The position numbers and the translations under genes are program-made. DNA of 64,000 nucleotides from Brachybacterium sp. EE-P12 (lineage in GTDB: Bacteria; Actinomycetota; Actinomycetes; Actinomycetales; Dermabacteraceae): positions 496,001 through 560,000 of the forward strand of contig NZ_QXCP01000009.1 in assembly GCF_003711805.1 (NCBI RefSeq), read 5' to 3'. The first letter of the stretch is position 1. Each line of letters opens with the position of its first letter. The notes under the pieces were generated by a model. It was not told the DNA's origin, did no database searches, and saw nothing but the letters and a program-made list of their open reading frames with translations. Below, one piece after another: positions 15,817 to 24,936 of this stretch.

Positions 15817-18800
15817 TCAGTCCTCCTCGGCCGGCACGAACTGCACCGGGGAGACCGAGGAGTAGCGGTCCTGGCGGATCGCGACGACGCCGACGCCTCC
15901 GATGAACGGGGCCAGGGCCTGCGGGTTCTTGCCGGGGTTGGCGAGGATGACCTGGAAGCCGAAGTGGCGGAAGGACTCCATCGCGGCGGTGATGAACTTG
16001 CCCGCGCCCTTGGAGAAGGCCTCGTCGATGATGATCGGCGCGTAGCGCGGCACCTCCTGGCCGGTGCCGGCGAGCTGGTAGCGCAGCGCGGCGGCGAGGC
16101 AGAAGGTGGCCAGGCGCTCGTTCTGGCCGCCGGAGAGGGGGCCGCCGGACTCGTGGGCGTGGACCACGGTGCCCTCCGCGTCGACCTCCTCGGCGTGGAA
16201 ATGCACGTGGCGGCGCACGTCGAGGATGACGCGGGAGACCTGGTCGTCGCGGGTGCGGGCCGCACCGATGAGGTCCATCAGATGGCGCAGGGACAGGAAC
16301 CGCTCCTCGGCCAGCTCCCGGTCGCGGGAGATGTCGTTCAGGGCCGTGTCCGCGACCGCGTCCTCGAGCGCCTTCTTGAACTCGTCCAGCGCCGCGAGGT
16401 GCACGGGCCGCATGGACAGCTGCAGGAAGCGGCCGGAGTGGAACTCGACCTGGGCCAGCAGCGCGTTGATGCGCTGGAGGCGCTTGCGGATCTCGGCCGG
16501 CTCGCGGGCGATCGCGGTGGCCAGCGCCTGCACGTCCCCGAGGGTGTTGCCGGTGAAGAACTCGAAGAAGCGGTCCTCGACCTCGGGCAGCTTCTCCTCC
16601 TCGATGCGCTGGAGTATCGCGAGGAAGTCCTCGATCCCCTCGAGGGTGGGGGCGGTGTCCCCGGCCTGCGCGGGCCAGCGGCGGGCGAACTCGCGCATGG
16701 CGGTGCGCATGTCCTCCTCGGCGCGGGAGGTGCGGCGGGTGAGGTCCATCAGCTCGGCGTCGAGGGTCGCGGAGGCGTCCTTGGTGACGCGGTCGATGGT
16801 GGACAGCACGAGCGTCGGCGCGATCGCGGCGAAGCGCTCGGCGAGCTCCTTCTCGACCTCGGGGTCCAGGGCGGAGTCCTCGATGCGGCTCCTCGCCTCG
16901 GCGAGCCGCTCCTCGGCGCGCTCTGCCTGCTCGGCGACCTTGCCGGCCGAGCGCACCACCTCGAGCAGCTCCTCGTCGCTCGCGGCGATCGAGGACTCCA
17001 CCTCGTCGATCTGGCGGGCCAGCTCGGTGAGGGCGGCCGAGCCGTCCTCCGCGGCGCGGACCATGTCGCGCAGGTTCGCCACGCGCCGCGCGACCGAGGC
17101 GGCGTCGATGTCGTCCCAGGTGACGGCGCTGATCGCCTGCAAGGCGTAGAGCCGCTCGCGGCGCCGCTCCCGCTCCACCTCGACGTCCTTGCGGCGGGCC
17201 TGCGCCTCGAACAGGGCCTGCTCGGCGCGGGTGCGCTCCTGCTCGAACACGGCGCGCTTGGCGCGGTTGTCGAAGCCGAGCACCCACTGGGAGCGGTCGT
17301 TGATCTGCCGGTCGGCGTTCTTCTCGTGCCGGGTGGCGGAGTGCTTGATCTGGCCGGAGCGGAGCACCGCCCGGTTCAGGCGGGTGAACTCCTCGAGGCT
17401 CTCCGCGCAGGTGTAGTCCATGCGGGAGGCGATCTCGTGGGAGAGCCACACGTGGAACTCGCCGTCCTTGACGTCGAGCTTCGCGGCGAGGGAGCGCTCG
17501 TCGATGTTCTTCGCGGGGCGGCGCAGGTCGGTGTTCACGCGGTTGTAGGAGATCCGCCGACGCAGCTTGGTGCGGTCGATGACCTGCGCGACCTCGCGGT
17601 AGACGCGGTCGGGGACGAGGATCGAGCGGGCGAGGCCCCGCAGCGCCTGCTCGGCGGCGGCGGTCCACTCCTCCTCGCCGTCGCGCACCTGCAGCAGCTC
17701 GGCGGCGAAGGGCAGCTCGGTGGGGGCGATGCCCACCTCGGCGGCGATGTGGTCGCGCAGGGCGACGTCCTGGGAGTGGAGGTTGGAGGCGCGGGAGGTG
17801 AGGGAGGCGAGCTCCTCGCGGGTGCGCTGGAGGGTCTCGCCGAGCTCGCGCACGGTCGCCTCCGCCTCCCAGCGGGCGGCGTCGGCGCCCTTCTCCTCCT
17901 CCTCGAGGCTCTCGCGCAGCGCGGCGACCTCGCGCTGCAGGGCGAGGAACATGTCCTCCCCCGCCGGGGTGCGCAGCTCGACGGTCGCCAGCTGCGAGGC
18001 GAACTCGGCGGCGCGCTCGCGGCGCCGTTCCCGCTCGACCTCGAGCCCGGCGATCTGCTGCTTCCAGTCGTCGATCTCGCCGCCGCCGGCGCGCTTGCGC
18101 TGCTCCTTGAGCTGGGCGAGGTCGGAGCGGGCCTCGGCCACGTCCTGGGTGAGGCGGCGCTGCTGGGCGGCGAGCGAGTCCCGTTCGAGCTGGAGCCGGC
18201 CGGTCTCCTGGCCGAGCAGGCGCACGAGGTGCTGGGCGGCGAAGACGTCGATGTCGGCGCGGCGATCCACCAGCTCGCCGCCGCGCTCGCGCATCGCCGA
18301 CCAGTCCTCGTGGGTGCTGCGCAGGGTGCGCAGCAGGTCGCGCTGCTCGCGCGCGGTGACCAGCGCCTCGTACACCTCGGAGAGGTTGTGGAAGTTCGCC
18401 AGCGCCTGATCGGCGAGCTCGAAGGTGCGGGGCTGGTCGAGCATGTAGTCGCGCAGCAGGGCGTTGACGTCGCCGAGCTCCTTGGCGGACTGGATCTTGT
18501 GCAGCAGCCCGAGCGCCTTCTCGTCCGGGATGCCCAGCAGCTGGCAGAACGCGGCCCGGTACTCGCGGAACTGGCGGAAGGTCTGGGTGCCGGGGTGGGC
18601 CGCCTCGAGCGCCTTGCCCTCGATCTGGGTGGAGACGAACCGGCGCAGGTCGGTGACGTCCAGCGGGGTGCGGGAGATGACGTAGAGGCTCTTCACGTCG
18701 GAGTCCGCGGAGTGGCCGGCGTGCAGGAGCAGCAGGCGGGAGAGCTGGACGGTGCCGCCGCGGCCGTCGCCGTAGCGCAGGGTCAGCACCGACAGGGTCG

Positions 18801-19224
18801 TCTTCTCGCGCAGCACCTCCTGGCTGAACTCGCCGGTGGCCTGGTCGTAGTGCATCGCCCAGGCGCCGCGCACGTAGCTGGCCACGGTGCGGCGGTACTT
18901 CGAGCGCTGGGGGCCCGCGTCGGAGGCGGCGGCGTTGAACTGCAGGGTGCGCGGCGGGGTGAGCAGGGCGCTGATCGCGTCCAGCAGCGTGGACTTGCCG
19001 GTGCCGGGGCCACCGGTGAGGAAGTAGCCCTTCGAGGAGATCGCCAGGTCGTGGGTGCCGTGGAAGGTGCCCCAGTTGGAGATCTGGACGTGGGTGAGCC
19101 GCCACTGCCCCGGGTGGGGGTGGTCGGGGTCGGTGATCGTCTCGTCCGCCGCGGGGTCCGTGGGGACGCCGGGCAGCTCCAGCCCGTCCTGCTGCTGGCT
19201 CACGGTCTCAGTCGTCGAAGGCAC
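15817..19224 (-). CDS. jetC: Wadjet/Mks-type SMC ATPase (JetC/MksB-like)
   Basis: A 1135-aa SMC-like ATPase. The N-terminal head contains QISNWGTFHG, the hallmark of JetC/MukB-type proteins, and Walker A GGPGTGKST at about residues 71-79. A long coiled coil follows (rich in Arg, Glu and Ala). The C-terminal head has signature GPLSGGQNER (LSGGQ about 1030-1034) and Walker B IIIDEAFSKG (about 1064-1073). In Wadjet/Mks complexes this subunit extrudes DNA loops with kleisin JetA and KITE JetB. Those partners are not adjacent but lie at 41.6 and 47.2 kb. GTG 19224 lies 6 nt after a TACCCT -10 box, so the transcript is leaderless. Confidence 0.88.
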   Translation of the reverse strand: MPSTTETVSQQQDGLELPGVPTDPAADETITDPDHPHPGQWRLTHVQISNWGTFHGTHDLAISSKGYFLTGGPGTGKSTLLDAISALLTPPRTLQFNAAASDAGPQRSKYRRTVASYVRGAWAMHYDQATGEFSQEVLREKTTLSVLTLRYGDGRGGTVQLSRLLLLHAGHSADSDVKSLYVISRTPLDVTDLRRFVSTQIEGKALEAAHPGTQTFRQFREYRAAFCQLLGIPDEKALGLLHKIQSAKELGDVNALLRDYMLDQPRTFELADQALANFHNLSEVYEALVTAREQRDLLRTLRSTHEDWSAMRERGGELVDRRADIDVFAAQHLVRLLGQETGRLQLERDSLAAQQRRLTQDVAEARSDLAQLKEQRKRAGGGEIDDWKQQIAGLEVERERRRERAAEFASQLATVELRTPAGEDMFLALQREVAALRESLEEEEKGADAARWEAEATVRELGETLQRTREELASLTSRASNLHSQDVALRDHIAAEVGIAPTELPFAAELLQVRDGEEEWTAAAEQALRGLARSILVPDRVYREVAQVIDRTKLRRRISYNRVNTDLRRPAKNIDERSLAAKLDVKDGEFHVWLSHEIASRMDYTCAESLEEFTRLNRAVLRSGQIKHSATRHEKNADRQINDRSQWVLGFDNRAKRAVFEQERTRAEQALFEAQARRKDVEVERERRRERLYALQAISAVTWDDIDAASVARRVANLRDMVRAAEDGSAALTELARQIDEVESSIAASDEELLEVVRSAGKVAEQAERAEERLAEARSRIEDSALDPEVEKELAERFAAIAPTLVLSTIDRVTKDASATLDAELMDLTRRTSRAEEDMRTAMREFARRWPAQAGDTAPTLEGIEDFLAILQRIEEEKLPEVEDRFFEFFTGNTLGDVQALATAIAREPAEIRKRLQRINALLAQVEFHSGRFLQLSMRPVHLAALDEFKKALEDAVADTALNDISRDRELAEERFLSLRHLMDLIGAARTRDDQVSRVILDVRRHVHFHAEEVDAEGTVVHAHESGGPLSGGQNERLATFCLAAALRYQLAGTGQEVPRYAPIIIDEAFSKGAGKFITAAMESFRHFGFQVILANPGKNPQALAPFIGGVGVVAIRQDRYSSVSPVQFVPAEED

Positions 19225-19230
19225 CCCGCC

Positions 19231-19236
19231 AGGGTA
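19231..19236 (-). promoter_or_regulatory. -10 box of leaderless jetC
   Basis: Minus-strand TACCCT lies 6 nt before GTG 19224. It gives jetC its own promoter, inside the short gap after the Stealth gene. Confidence 0.55.
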
Positions 19237-19287
19237 CCGAGCCCGGGCGCCTCGCCATGCCCTTCCGGCGCAGCAGGGGCCGGCATG

Positions 19288-20829
19288 TCACCGGGAGTCC
19301 GCGTGCACGGCCTGCTCCGCGTCGGGGGCGCGTTCCCAGGGGGCGGGGTCCGGGAAGTATCTCCGCAGGAAGCGTGCGAGCTCATCCCGCATGGACGGCT
19401 CGAGCGCGCTCTCCTCCGTGTTCAGGCAGAAGGTGTCGTAGCGGCGCAGCGACTCCAGGGCGTCGAGGGTCTGCGCCGCCTGCGGGGAGGCGAGGTCGAC
19501 GTACTGGTAGTTCACGCCGGAGGGGATTCCTCGCCCGAGGGCGTAGGCGTACCAGTGGTGCAGGGATGCGGCGATGGACAGGTCCCCGGCGGAGCGGAAC
19601 AGCGCTGCGCGCGTGCGGGCCACGGACTCGGGGTGCTCCCGTTCGATCTGCTCGGCGACGCTGCGCAGCTGCGGATGGACGGTGTGGCGGATCTTCGTGC
19701 GCACGTCCATCCCGAACCGGGCCTCGAGCAGGTCACGGCCGTTCTTGGCCGCGGCCATGATCGGCGGGTCGGCGGGAGAGGCCGGTCCGGCGTCGATCGG
19801 CAGGTCCGAGGGGAAGAAGCGCGAGATCCCCTCGGCGGCGAAGAAGTCGCCGGGGTGGGCGATGCGCCCGAACATCACGTCGTCGTTGAGATAGAGGTAG
19901 TGCTCGGCGAGGCCGGGGATCCGGTGGAGCGCGGACTCGATGGCGTGCGAGTTGAAGCGGCTGCCGCCGAGGATCTCGCGGTGGTCCACGACGTGGATCC
20001 GCGGGTCGTCGAGGCGCAGCCAGGAGGGGACCTGTCCGTCGGTGACCAGATGGATGCGCCGCACCCAGCCGGCGCTGCGATGCAGGGACCGCAGGGAGTA
20101 GCGCAGCTCGTCGGAGTTCGTGAACCTGCTCTCGTCCGTGGCCGAGGGGTGCACCGGGGGCACGTCGCCGTCGGCGCCCTGCCGCAGCGCGGCCTGGCGC
20201 CGGGCGCGCCAGGCCGGGTCCGCCCCGTCCACCCAGGTGTAGACGGCGTCGATCGGCATCCGGGGGACGGGAGGGCCGTACCGGCGCCGCTCGGGGGCGA
20301 GGCTCTCGCGCGAGGTCCGCTCCCACTGCTCGGCGTCGATCCGCCCGGGGGAGCCGTCGACGGTGCCGACGTGCACGTCCCCGCTGCGCGTCATCACGGT
20401 GATCCTCAGCTCGAGGTCCGGGGTGCGCTCGAGCTCCCGGCCGGCCGCCGCGAAGTGGGGGCGCAGCGAGATCCCCCGCCCGTCGCGCGAGGTGAGCACC
20501 TCCCAGTGAGGGGGCAGCGTCCCGAGCGCGGCACGCGCCGCCGCGGCGTCCTGCTGCCGGACGGCGATCCGCCACGCCATCCTGGGCACGGGCGGCAGCA
20601 GCACCGGCTCGAGCGGTGCGAGCACGGCGAGGACCGTGTCGAGCACCTCGCCCCGCAGGGCATGGAGGTCCGGTGCGCTGACGTCGAGTGCCTGCCGCGG
20701 CCCGCTGCGCGTCCCCGCCCACACGGCCCCTGCGTGCGGGGCCGGGAGCAGCTTCCCGGCGGCACGGCTCGCACCCCGGATCGCGTCGCCCCGCCAGAGG
20801 CTCGCGGCGCGTCGACGAAGGTGGTTCAC
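19288..20829 (-). CDS. Stealth-family sugar-1-phosphate transferase
   Basis: A 513-aa protein with the conserved Stealth regions in order: PIDAVYTWVDGADPAW (CR1), RFTNSDELRYSLRSL followed by IHLVTDGQVPSWL (CR2), LNDDVMFGR (CR3) and a C-terminal HHWYAYALG...NYQYVDL region (CR4-like). Stealth enzymes transfer hexose 1-phosphates to build phosphodiester-linked polysaccharides in capsule or wall. The roughly 190-residue N-terminal part is typical of actinobacterial members. GTG 20829 is chosen because TAGACT lies 8 nt upstream (leaderless). It is divergent from the GlfT2-like gene. Confidence 0.9.
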   Translation of the reverse strand: MNHLRRRAASLWRGDAIRGASRAAGKLLPAPHAGAVWAGTRSGPRQALDVSAPDLHALRGEVLDTVLAVLAPLEPVLLPPVPRMAWRIAVRQQDAAAARAALGTLPPHWEVLTSRDGRGISLRPHFAAAGRELERTPDLELRITVMTRSGDVHVGTVDGSPGRIDAEQWERTSRESLAPERRRYGPPVPRMPIDAVYTWVDGADPAWRARRQAALRQGADGDVPPVHPSATDESRFTNSDELRYSLRSLHRSAGWVRRIHLVTDGQVPSWLRLDDPRIHVVDHREILGGSRFNSHAIESALHRIPGLAEHYLYLNDDVMFGRIAHPGDFFAAEGISRFFPSDLPIDAGPASPADPPIMAAAKNGRDLLEARFGMDVRTKIRHTVHPQLRSVAEQIEREHPESVARTRAALFRSAGDLSIAASLHHWYAYALGRGIPSGVNYQYVDLASPQAAQTLDALESLRRYDTFCLNTEESALEPSMRDELARFLRRYFPDPAPWERAPDAEQAVHADSR

Positions 20830-20837
20830 GGGCGGAC

Positions 20838-20843
20838 AGTCTA
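20838..20843 (-). promoter_or_regulatory. -10 box of leaderless Stealth gene
   Basis: Minus-strand TAGACT lies 8 nt before GTG 20829, the same arrangement as at jetA. A second minus-strand -10-like hexamer, TATAAC, lies at 20892-20897. Confidence 0.5.
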
Positions 20844-20871
20844 TGGGTGATGCCTCGCCCACAGACCTCCC

Positions 20872-20893
20872 GTTCACCTGGCGTTCACCTTGT
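20872..20893 (+). promoter_or_regulatory. PHO-box-like tandem repeat at the glycan-locus promoter
   Basis: Two adjacent 11-bp units, GTTCACCTGGC and GTTCACCTTGT, agree with the actinobacterial PhoP direct-repeat consensus G(G/T)TCAYYYRGC. The repeat directly abuts the plus-strand -10 TATAGT (20894-20899) and lies upstream of the Stealth gene on the other strand. PhoP binding is inferred; no phoP gene is in the window. Confidence 0.55.
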
Positions 20894-20899
20894 TATAGT
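20894..20899 (+). promoter_or_regulatory. -10 box for the GlfT2-like gene
   Basis: TATAGT lies immediately after the tandem repeat. It gives a leader of about 110 nt to ATG 21015. Confidence 0.55.
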
Positions 20900-21014
20900 C
20901 CGACGACCGGGATCCGCGAGGAATCCCGGCGTCGCATGCCGCGCGTGTGCACGCAGAGGTCCCGGCCGCACGCGTCGCTGCCGGGAGCACGTCCGAAGGG
21001 AGGCAGGTCGACGC

Positions 21015-22781
21015 ATGGTGTTGCGCAGCTCCTCGGGCCGTCGCCTCCCGAGCACCGAGGACGGACGGTCCGCGCGCTCGTCCGGAGCCTCCCAGCCGTC
21101 GGGGCTCCCGCCCGCCCCGCCCTCCTCCTCGCATCCGGCGGCGGAGCCGCTGGTCCTGGGCACATGGACGGCCGACTCCGACGCCGGGGCGTGGGGGCAG
21201 GCCCTGCCCGCCGCCGCATGGCGCACGGTGCTGGGCGAGGCGACGGTCACGCTGCGGATCCAGGGCGGTCCCGCCGAGGTCTGGAGCGCCCGCGCCGGCC
21301 GAGGCCGTCTTCTCGCCTCGGGTGTGGCGGAGCTGGCGCTGCCCCTGAGCGTCGACGGCCCGGACTGGTTCTGGGTCGAGGGGCCGGCGGACTCGGTCAC
21401 CTGGAGCGTCGAGGGCGGCGTCGAGCTGCCGCCCGTCACGGTGATCATGCCCACCCGTCTGCGTGAGGGTGACGCGGTCGCGCAGGCGCAGCGCTTCGCG
21501 CGCATGGGGATCGTGCAGCGGGTGCTCGTGATCGATCAGGGCGGGACGCTCGAGGACCTGCCGGCCTTCACCCGCCTGCGCCGCGAGCACCCGAAGATCG
21601 AGCTGATCACCCAGCCGAACCTGGGCGGATCCGGCGGCTATGCGCGCGGGATGCTCGAGGCCTCCGAGGATCCCGGTGCGGCCCTGCTGCTCTCCGACGA
21701 CGACGCGGTGCTCTCCGAGGAGTCGCTGCGGCGGATGCTCACCTACCAGGCGCTGGCCGCACGGCCCACGATCCTCGGCACGCCGCTGTTCTCCTCCGCC
21801 CGCCCCACGCAGCTGCTCGCCCACACCGAGCGGGTCGACGCCCGCGCCTTCCAGTGGCGCAGCGCCGATCGGATGCGCGGCGCCGTCGACCTCGCCGGCA
21901 CCACCCCCGCGGACTGGGACGCGGTGATCTCCGCCGGGCCGGCGAACTACACCGGCTGGTGGGGGACGCTGCTGCCGCCGGGGACCGTCACCGAGCTGGG
22001 CCTGCCCGCTCCCCTGTTCCTGAAGTGGGACGATGCCGAGTACGGGCTGCGGGCGACCGCGCACGGCTACGACCACGCCGTGCTGCCGGGCACCGCGGTC
22101 CATCACCCGCCGTGGAATGCCTACCGCACCCAGATGACGTGGACGGCGCGGATCCTGCACCGCAACCGGCTCGCGATCGCTGCGGCGTACGGAGCCGGGC
22201 GCGGCGTGATCGCCTCTTCGCTGCTGCACCAGCTCAAGCACGTGCTCGCCGGGCACCTGCTCACCGCCGAGCTGTGGGAGGAGGGCGTCGACGCGATGCG
22301 CGCGGGGCCCGAGGCCTGGCTGGGCAGCGATCTGCAGCGCGCCCGTGCCGACGGCGATCTCGTGGTGCAGGCCTGGCATCGGGGCAACGACCTGCCCGGC
22401 GCCCTCACGCCGACGCGCAGCACCGCGCTGCCGCTGCCGGTGGGCGTCGCTCGGGCGGTGGCTCGCATGCTCCGCCCGGAGGGGCCGCCCCGGACGATCA
22501 TCTCCCTGCACGCCGACGACGTGCACTGGCGCACCACTCTGGGCGCCGACGCGGTGGTCGTCACCGACGGGACCGGCGGGGTCGAGGTGGCGTTCGCGGT
22601 GCGCGGCACGGCGATGCGCCGCATGCTCCGCCGCGTGCTGCGCTCCCATCTGGGCCTGGCGCGCAGCTGGCGGTCCCTGCGCCGTCGCTACGGGGCGGCG
22701 CTGCCGCGCCGCACCACCGACGGCTCCTGGGCGGCGCTGTTCGACGCCGTGTCCGACGCCACCGCGACCGAGAGGAACTGA
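21015..22781 (+). CDS. GlfT2-like galactofuranosyltransferase
   Basis: A 588-aa GT2-superfamily enzyme with GlfT2 architecture: an N-terminal beta-sandwich (about residues 45-135), a GT-A domain starting PPVTVIMPTRLREGDA, the metal site LLLSDDDAVL, the acceptor motif KWDDAEYGLRA and a catalytic-region His in AVHHPPWNAYRT, then a helical C-terminal domain. GlfT2 extends galactofuran chains with UDP-Galf at the cytoplasmic face of the membrane. ATG 21015 follows AAGGGAGG. It sits 2 bp before a CDP-glycerol-type transferase, so the pair probably acts on one polymer. Confidence 0.88.
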   Translation: MVLRSSSGRRLPSTEDGRSARSSGASQPSGLPPAPPSSSHPAAEPLVLGTWTADSDAGAWGQALPAAAWRTVLGEATVTLRIQGGPAEVWSARAGRGRLLASGVAELALPLSVDGPDWFWVEGPADSVTWSVEGGVELPPVTVIMPTRLREGDAVAQAQRFARMGIVQRVLVIDQGGTLEDLPAFTRLRREHPKIELITQPNLGGSGGYARGMLEASEDPGAALLLSDDDAVLSEESLRRMLTYQALAARPTILGTPLFSSARPTQLLAHTERVDARAFQWRSADRMRGAVDLAGTTPADWDAVISAGPANYTGWWGTLLPPGTVTELGLPAPLFLKWDDAEYGLRATAHGYDHAVLPGTAVHHPPWNAYRTQMTWTARILHRNRLAIAAAYGAGRGVIASSLLHQLKHVLAGHLLTAELWEEGVDAMRAGPEAWLGSDLQRARADGDLVVQAWHRGNDLPGALTPTRSTALPLPVGVARAVARMLRPEGPPRTIISLHADDVHWRTTLGADAVVVTDGTGGVEVAFAVRGTAMRRMLRRVLRSHLGLARSWRSLRRRYGAALPRRTTDGSWAALFDAVSDATATERN

Positions 22782-22783
22782 CC

Positions 22784-24022
22784 ATGCCCGCTCGCGGGAA
22801 CGCGCTGAGGCGCCGGGTGCGCAGCCTCGGAGGGAAGGTGCTGCGCCGCTTCCGGCTCCTGCCCGGCGGGATGCCGGACGGGATCGGCGACGACGCCGCG
22901 CTGGCCGATCGCACCCTGGACGGCGAGGTGATCGTCTACTTCCCGGACACGCTGGACAGCCTCTACCAGCTGCAGAGCTGGTACGGGCCGCTGCGGGAGC
23001 TGCACCGCGCCCAGGGCGTGACCGTGGTGTGCATGGACTCGCGCACCGCCGCGGTGATCCGGGCGGAGCTCGAGGTGCCGGTGGTGACGATCGCACTGGA
23101 TGCGACGCTGGATGCGATCATCCTGCGCAGCGGCACGAAGCTGGTGCTGTACGTGAACTACAACCCGCTGAACACGGCCGCGCTGCGCTCCCGCTCCGCG
23201 ATCCACGTCTCGCTGCTGCACGGCGACTCGGACAAGGTCGTCTCCGTCTCGAACCAGATCAAGGCCTACGACTACTCCTTCGTCGCGGGGCAGGCGGCGA
23301 TCGACCGGCTCGAGCGGCACACCACCCTGTTCGACGCCCCGGCCCGCTGCATCCCGGTGGGCCGCCCCTCCCGGGACACGGACCCCGCCGAGGTGCAGCC
23401 CCGCACCACCTCCCGGCCGACGGTGCTGTACGCGCCGACCTGGGAGGGCGGGCAGGCCACGGCCGCCTACAGCTCCCTGCTCTCGCACGGCGTCGAGGCG
23501 GTGCACTCCCTGCTCCTGGCGGGCCTGGACGTGATCTACCGCCCGCATCCGCTGACGGGGGTGCGCGTGCCCGCCTACGGCGAGGCCGACGGCGAGCTGC
23601 GCGGGATGCTCGCCGATGCGGGCGAGCGCGCCCTGGTCAGCACCGATAGATCGCTGCAGCAGGACTTCGCGGATGCGGACCTCATCCTGTGCGACGTCTC
23701 CGCGGTCTCCGGGGACTGGCTTCCCACCGGCAAGCCGATGATCATCACCCGCTCCGCCGATCCCGCCTCACGGGACGCGGGCACCGAGCTGCTGCATCTC
23801 GTGCCGCGCCTGGACGCCTCCGAGGCCCACACCGCGGGGGCGATGGCGACGGGGATCCTCGCCCACGACCCGCTGCACGAGGAGCGGATCGAGCTGATCG
23901 AGTACTACCTCGGGGACATCTCCCCCGGCGCCTCCCTGCAGCGCTTCCTCGACGCCTGCCGGCACCTGTCCGCGCGGCGGGACGAGCTGTGGGAGCAGAT
24001 CCGGGAGCAGGAGGGGCTGTAG
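22784..24022 (+). CDS. CDP-glycerol glycerophosphotransferase-family (TagB/TagF-like) enzyme
   Basis: A 412-aa cytoplasmic enzyme of the Glyphos_transf family. SLLHGDSDK, FVAGQAAIDRL, VLYAPTWEGG, YRPHPLTG and CDVSAVSGDWL give the usual set of catalytic and nucleotide-binding motifs. Such enzymes prime or polymerise polyol-phosphate wall teichoic acid. The length is short and single-domain, as for TagB-type primases. The start lies 2 bp after the GlfT2-like stop. Whether glycerol or ribitol phosphate is transferred cannot be told. Confidence 0.88.
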   Translation: MPARGNALRRRVRSLGGKVLRRFRLLPGGMPDGIGDDAALADRTLDGEVIVYFPDTLDSLYQLQSWYGPLRELHRAQGVTVVCMDSRTAAVIRAELEVPVVTIALDATLDAIILRSGTKLVLYVNYNPLNTAALRSRSAIHVSLLHGDSDKVVSVSNQIKAYDYSFVAGQAAIDRLERHTTLFDAPARCIPVGRPSRDTDPAEVQPRTTSRPTVLYAPTWEGGQATAAYSSLLSHGVEAVHSLLLAGLDVIYRPHPLTGVRVPAYGEADGELRGMLADAGERALVSTDRSLQQDFADADLILCDVSAVSGDWLPTGKPMIITRSADPASRDAGTELLHLVPRLDASEAHTAGAMATGILAHDPLHEERIELIEYYLGDISPGASLQRFLDACRHLSARRDELWEQIREQEGL

Positions 24023-24122
24023 GCCTGCGGCGCAGTGCGCCGCGCTCCGTCCCGTGCGCGCCCGCCGGGCATCCGGCGCGCCGCCGGCCCCGGGACCTCG
24101 TCGGCGACGCCCTCTCCACCTT

Positions 24123-24155
24123 GTAGGGTGACCGGCAGATGTCCGGCAGGTGAAC
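24123..24155 (-). promoter_or_regulatory. Three-unit PHO-box-like repeat before the IspD/TarI-like gene
   Basis: On the minus strand three consecutive 11-bp units read GTTCACCTGCC, GGACATCTGCC and GGTCACCCTAC. All fit G-G/T-T/A-CA-Y-C-Y. The last unit overlaps the plus-strand -10-like TAGGGT (24124-24129), a position compatible with repression. The second unit departs from consensus at position 3. Confidence 0.5.
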
Positions 24156-24249
24156 CATCAGTCGGGCAGGACAGTTGAAGGATCGACCAGGAACGGCTCG
24201 CCCGGCCGCACCGTCGCGGCGGGCGTCACCACCATGTGAAGGAACGTCC

Positions 24250-24936
24250 ATGTACTCACTGATACTGCTGAACGGGGGGATCGGGGCGCGCATCGGCGCG
24301 AATCAGCCCAAGCAGCTGCTCAAGCTGCGGGGCATCCCGATCCTCGTCTACGCGCTGATCCAGGCGGATCGCGTGGAGAAGATCAGCCAGATCGTCCTGA
24401 ACTACCCCGCCGGCTGGAAGGACGCCGTCGAGGAGGTCCTGGCCGACTACGCGATCGCCACCCCGGTCACCCTCGTCGAGGCCGGCGACTCCCGCCATGC
24501 CTCGGTCGCCGCGATGCTCCCGCACTGCACCGAGGACGACGTGATCATCCACGAGGCGGCCCGCCCGCTCGTGAGCCGCAAGAACTTCGAGGACCTCATC
24601 GAGGACGAGCACGCGAACGTGTCCCTGATGACCCCGATCTCGTTCACGGTGGCGCCCGTCGATCCCGAGACCCACGAGGTCACCGGCTCTCTCGAGCGGG
24701 ACCGGCTGCGCAATGTGCAGCTGCCGCAGAAGTTCTCGCGCGCAGACCTCACCTCCGCGCACGAGCAGGCCAGGCAGGACGGGAAGGTCTTCACCGAGGA
24801 CGCGACCCTGGTCGCCGAGTACGGCCACCCCGTGTACTTCATCGACGGCTCGGACGTGAACTTCAAGGTCACCACGCCCACTGATCTGCGCATGGCGGGC
24901 TTCCTGCTGCGCCCGGAGGAGGAAGACGATGACTGA
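24250..24936 (+). CDS. IspD/TarI-family cytidylyltransferase
   Basis: A 228-aa nucleotidyltransferase. LLNGGIGARIGANQPKQLLKLRGIPIL is a variant of the IspD/TarI nucleotide-binding loop; VIIHEAARPLVS, LQNVQLPQ-like RNVQLPQKF and EDATLVAEYGHPVYFIDGSDVNFKVTTPTDL complete the active site. In teichoic acid loci this family makes CDP-ribitol or a related CDP-polyol. The overlapping SDR gene supports that role over isoprenoid synthesis. ATG 24250 follows AAGGAACGTCC. Confidence 0.87.
   Translation: MYSLILLNGGIGARIGANQPKQLLKLRGIPILVYALIQADRVEKISQIVLNYPAGWKDAVEEVLADYAIATPVTLVEAGDSRHASVAAMLPHCTEDDVIIHEAARPLVSRKNFEDLIEDEHANVSLMTPISFTVAPVDPETHEVTGSLERDRLRNVQLPQKFSRADLTSAHEQARQDGKVFTEDATLVAEYGHPVYFIDGSDVNFKVTTPTDLRMAGFLLRPEEEDDD

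Noticed and set aside
15787..20850. Very long plus-strand open frame of 1687 codons opposite jetC and the Stealth gene
   Set aside because: It mirrors the codon pattern of two clearly homologous minus-strand genes. Its translation is low-complexity (Gly, Val, Leu, Arg, Glu) with no domain.
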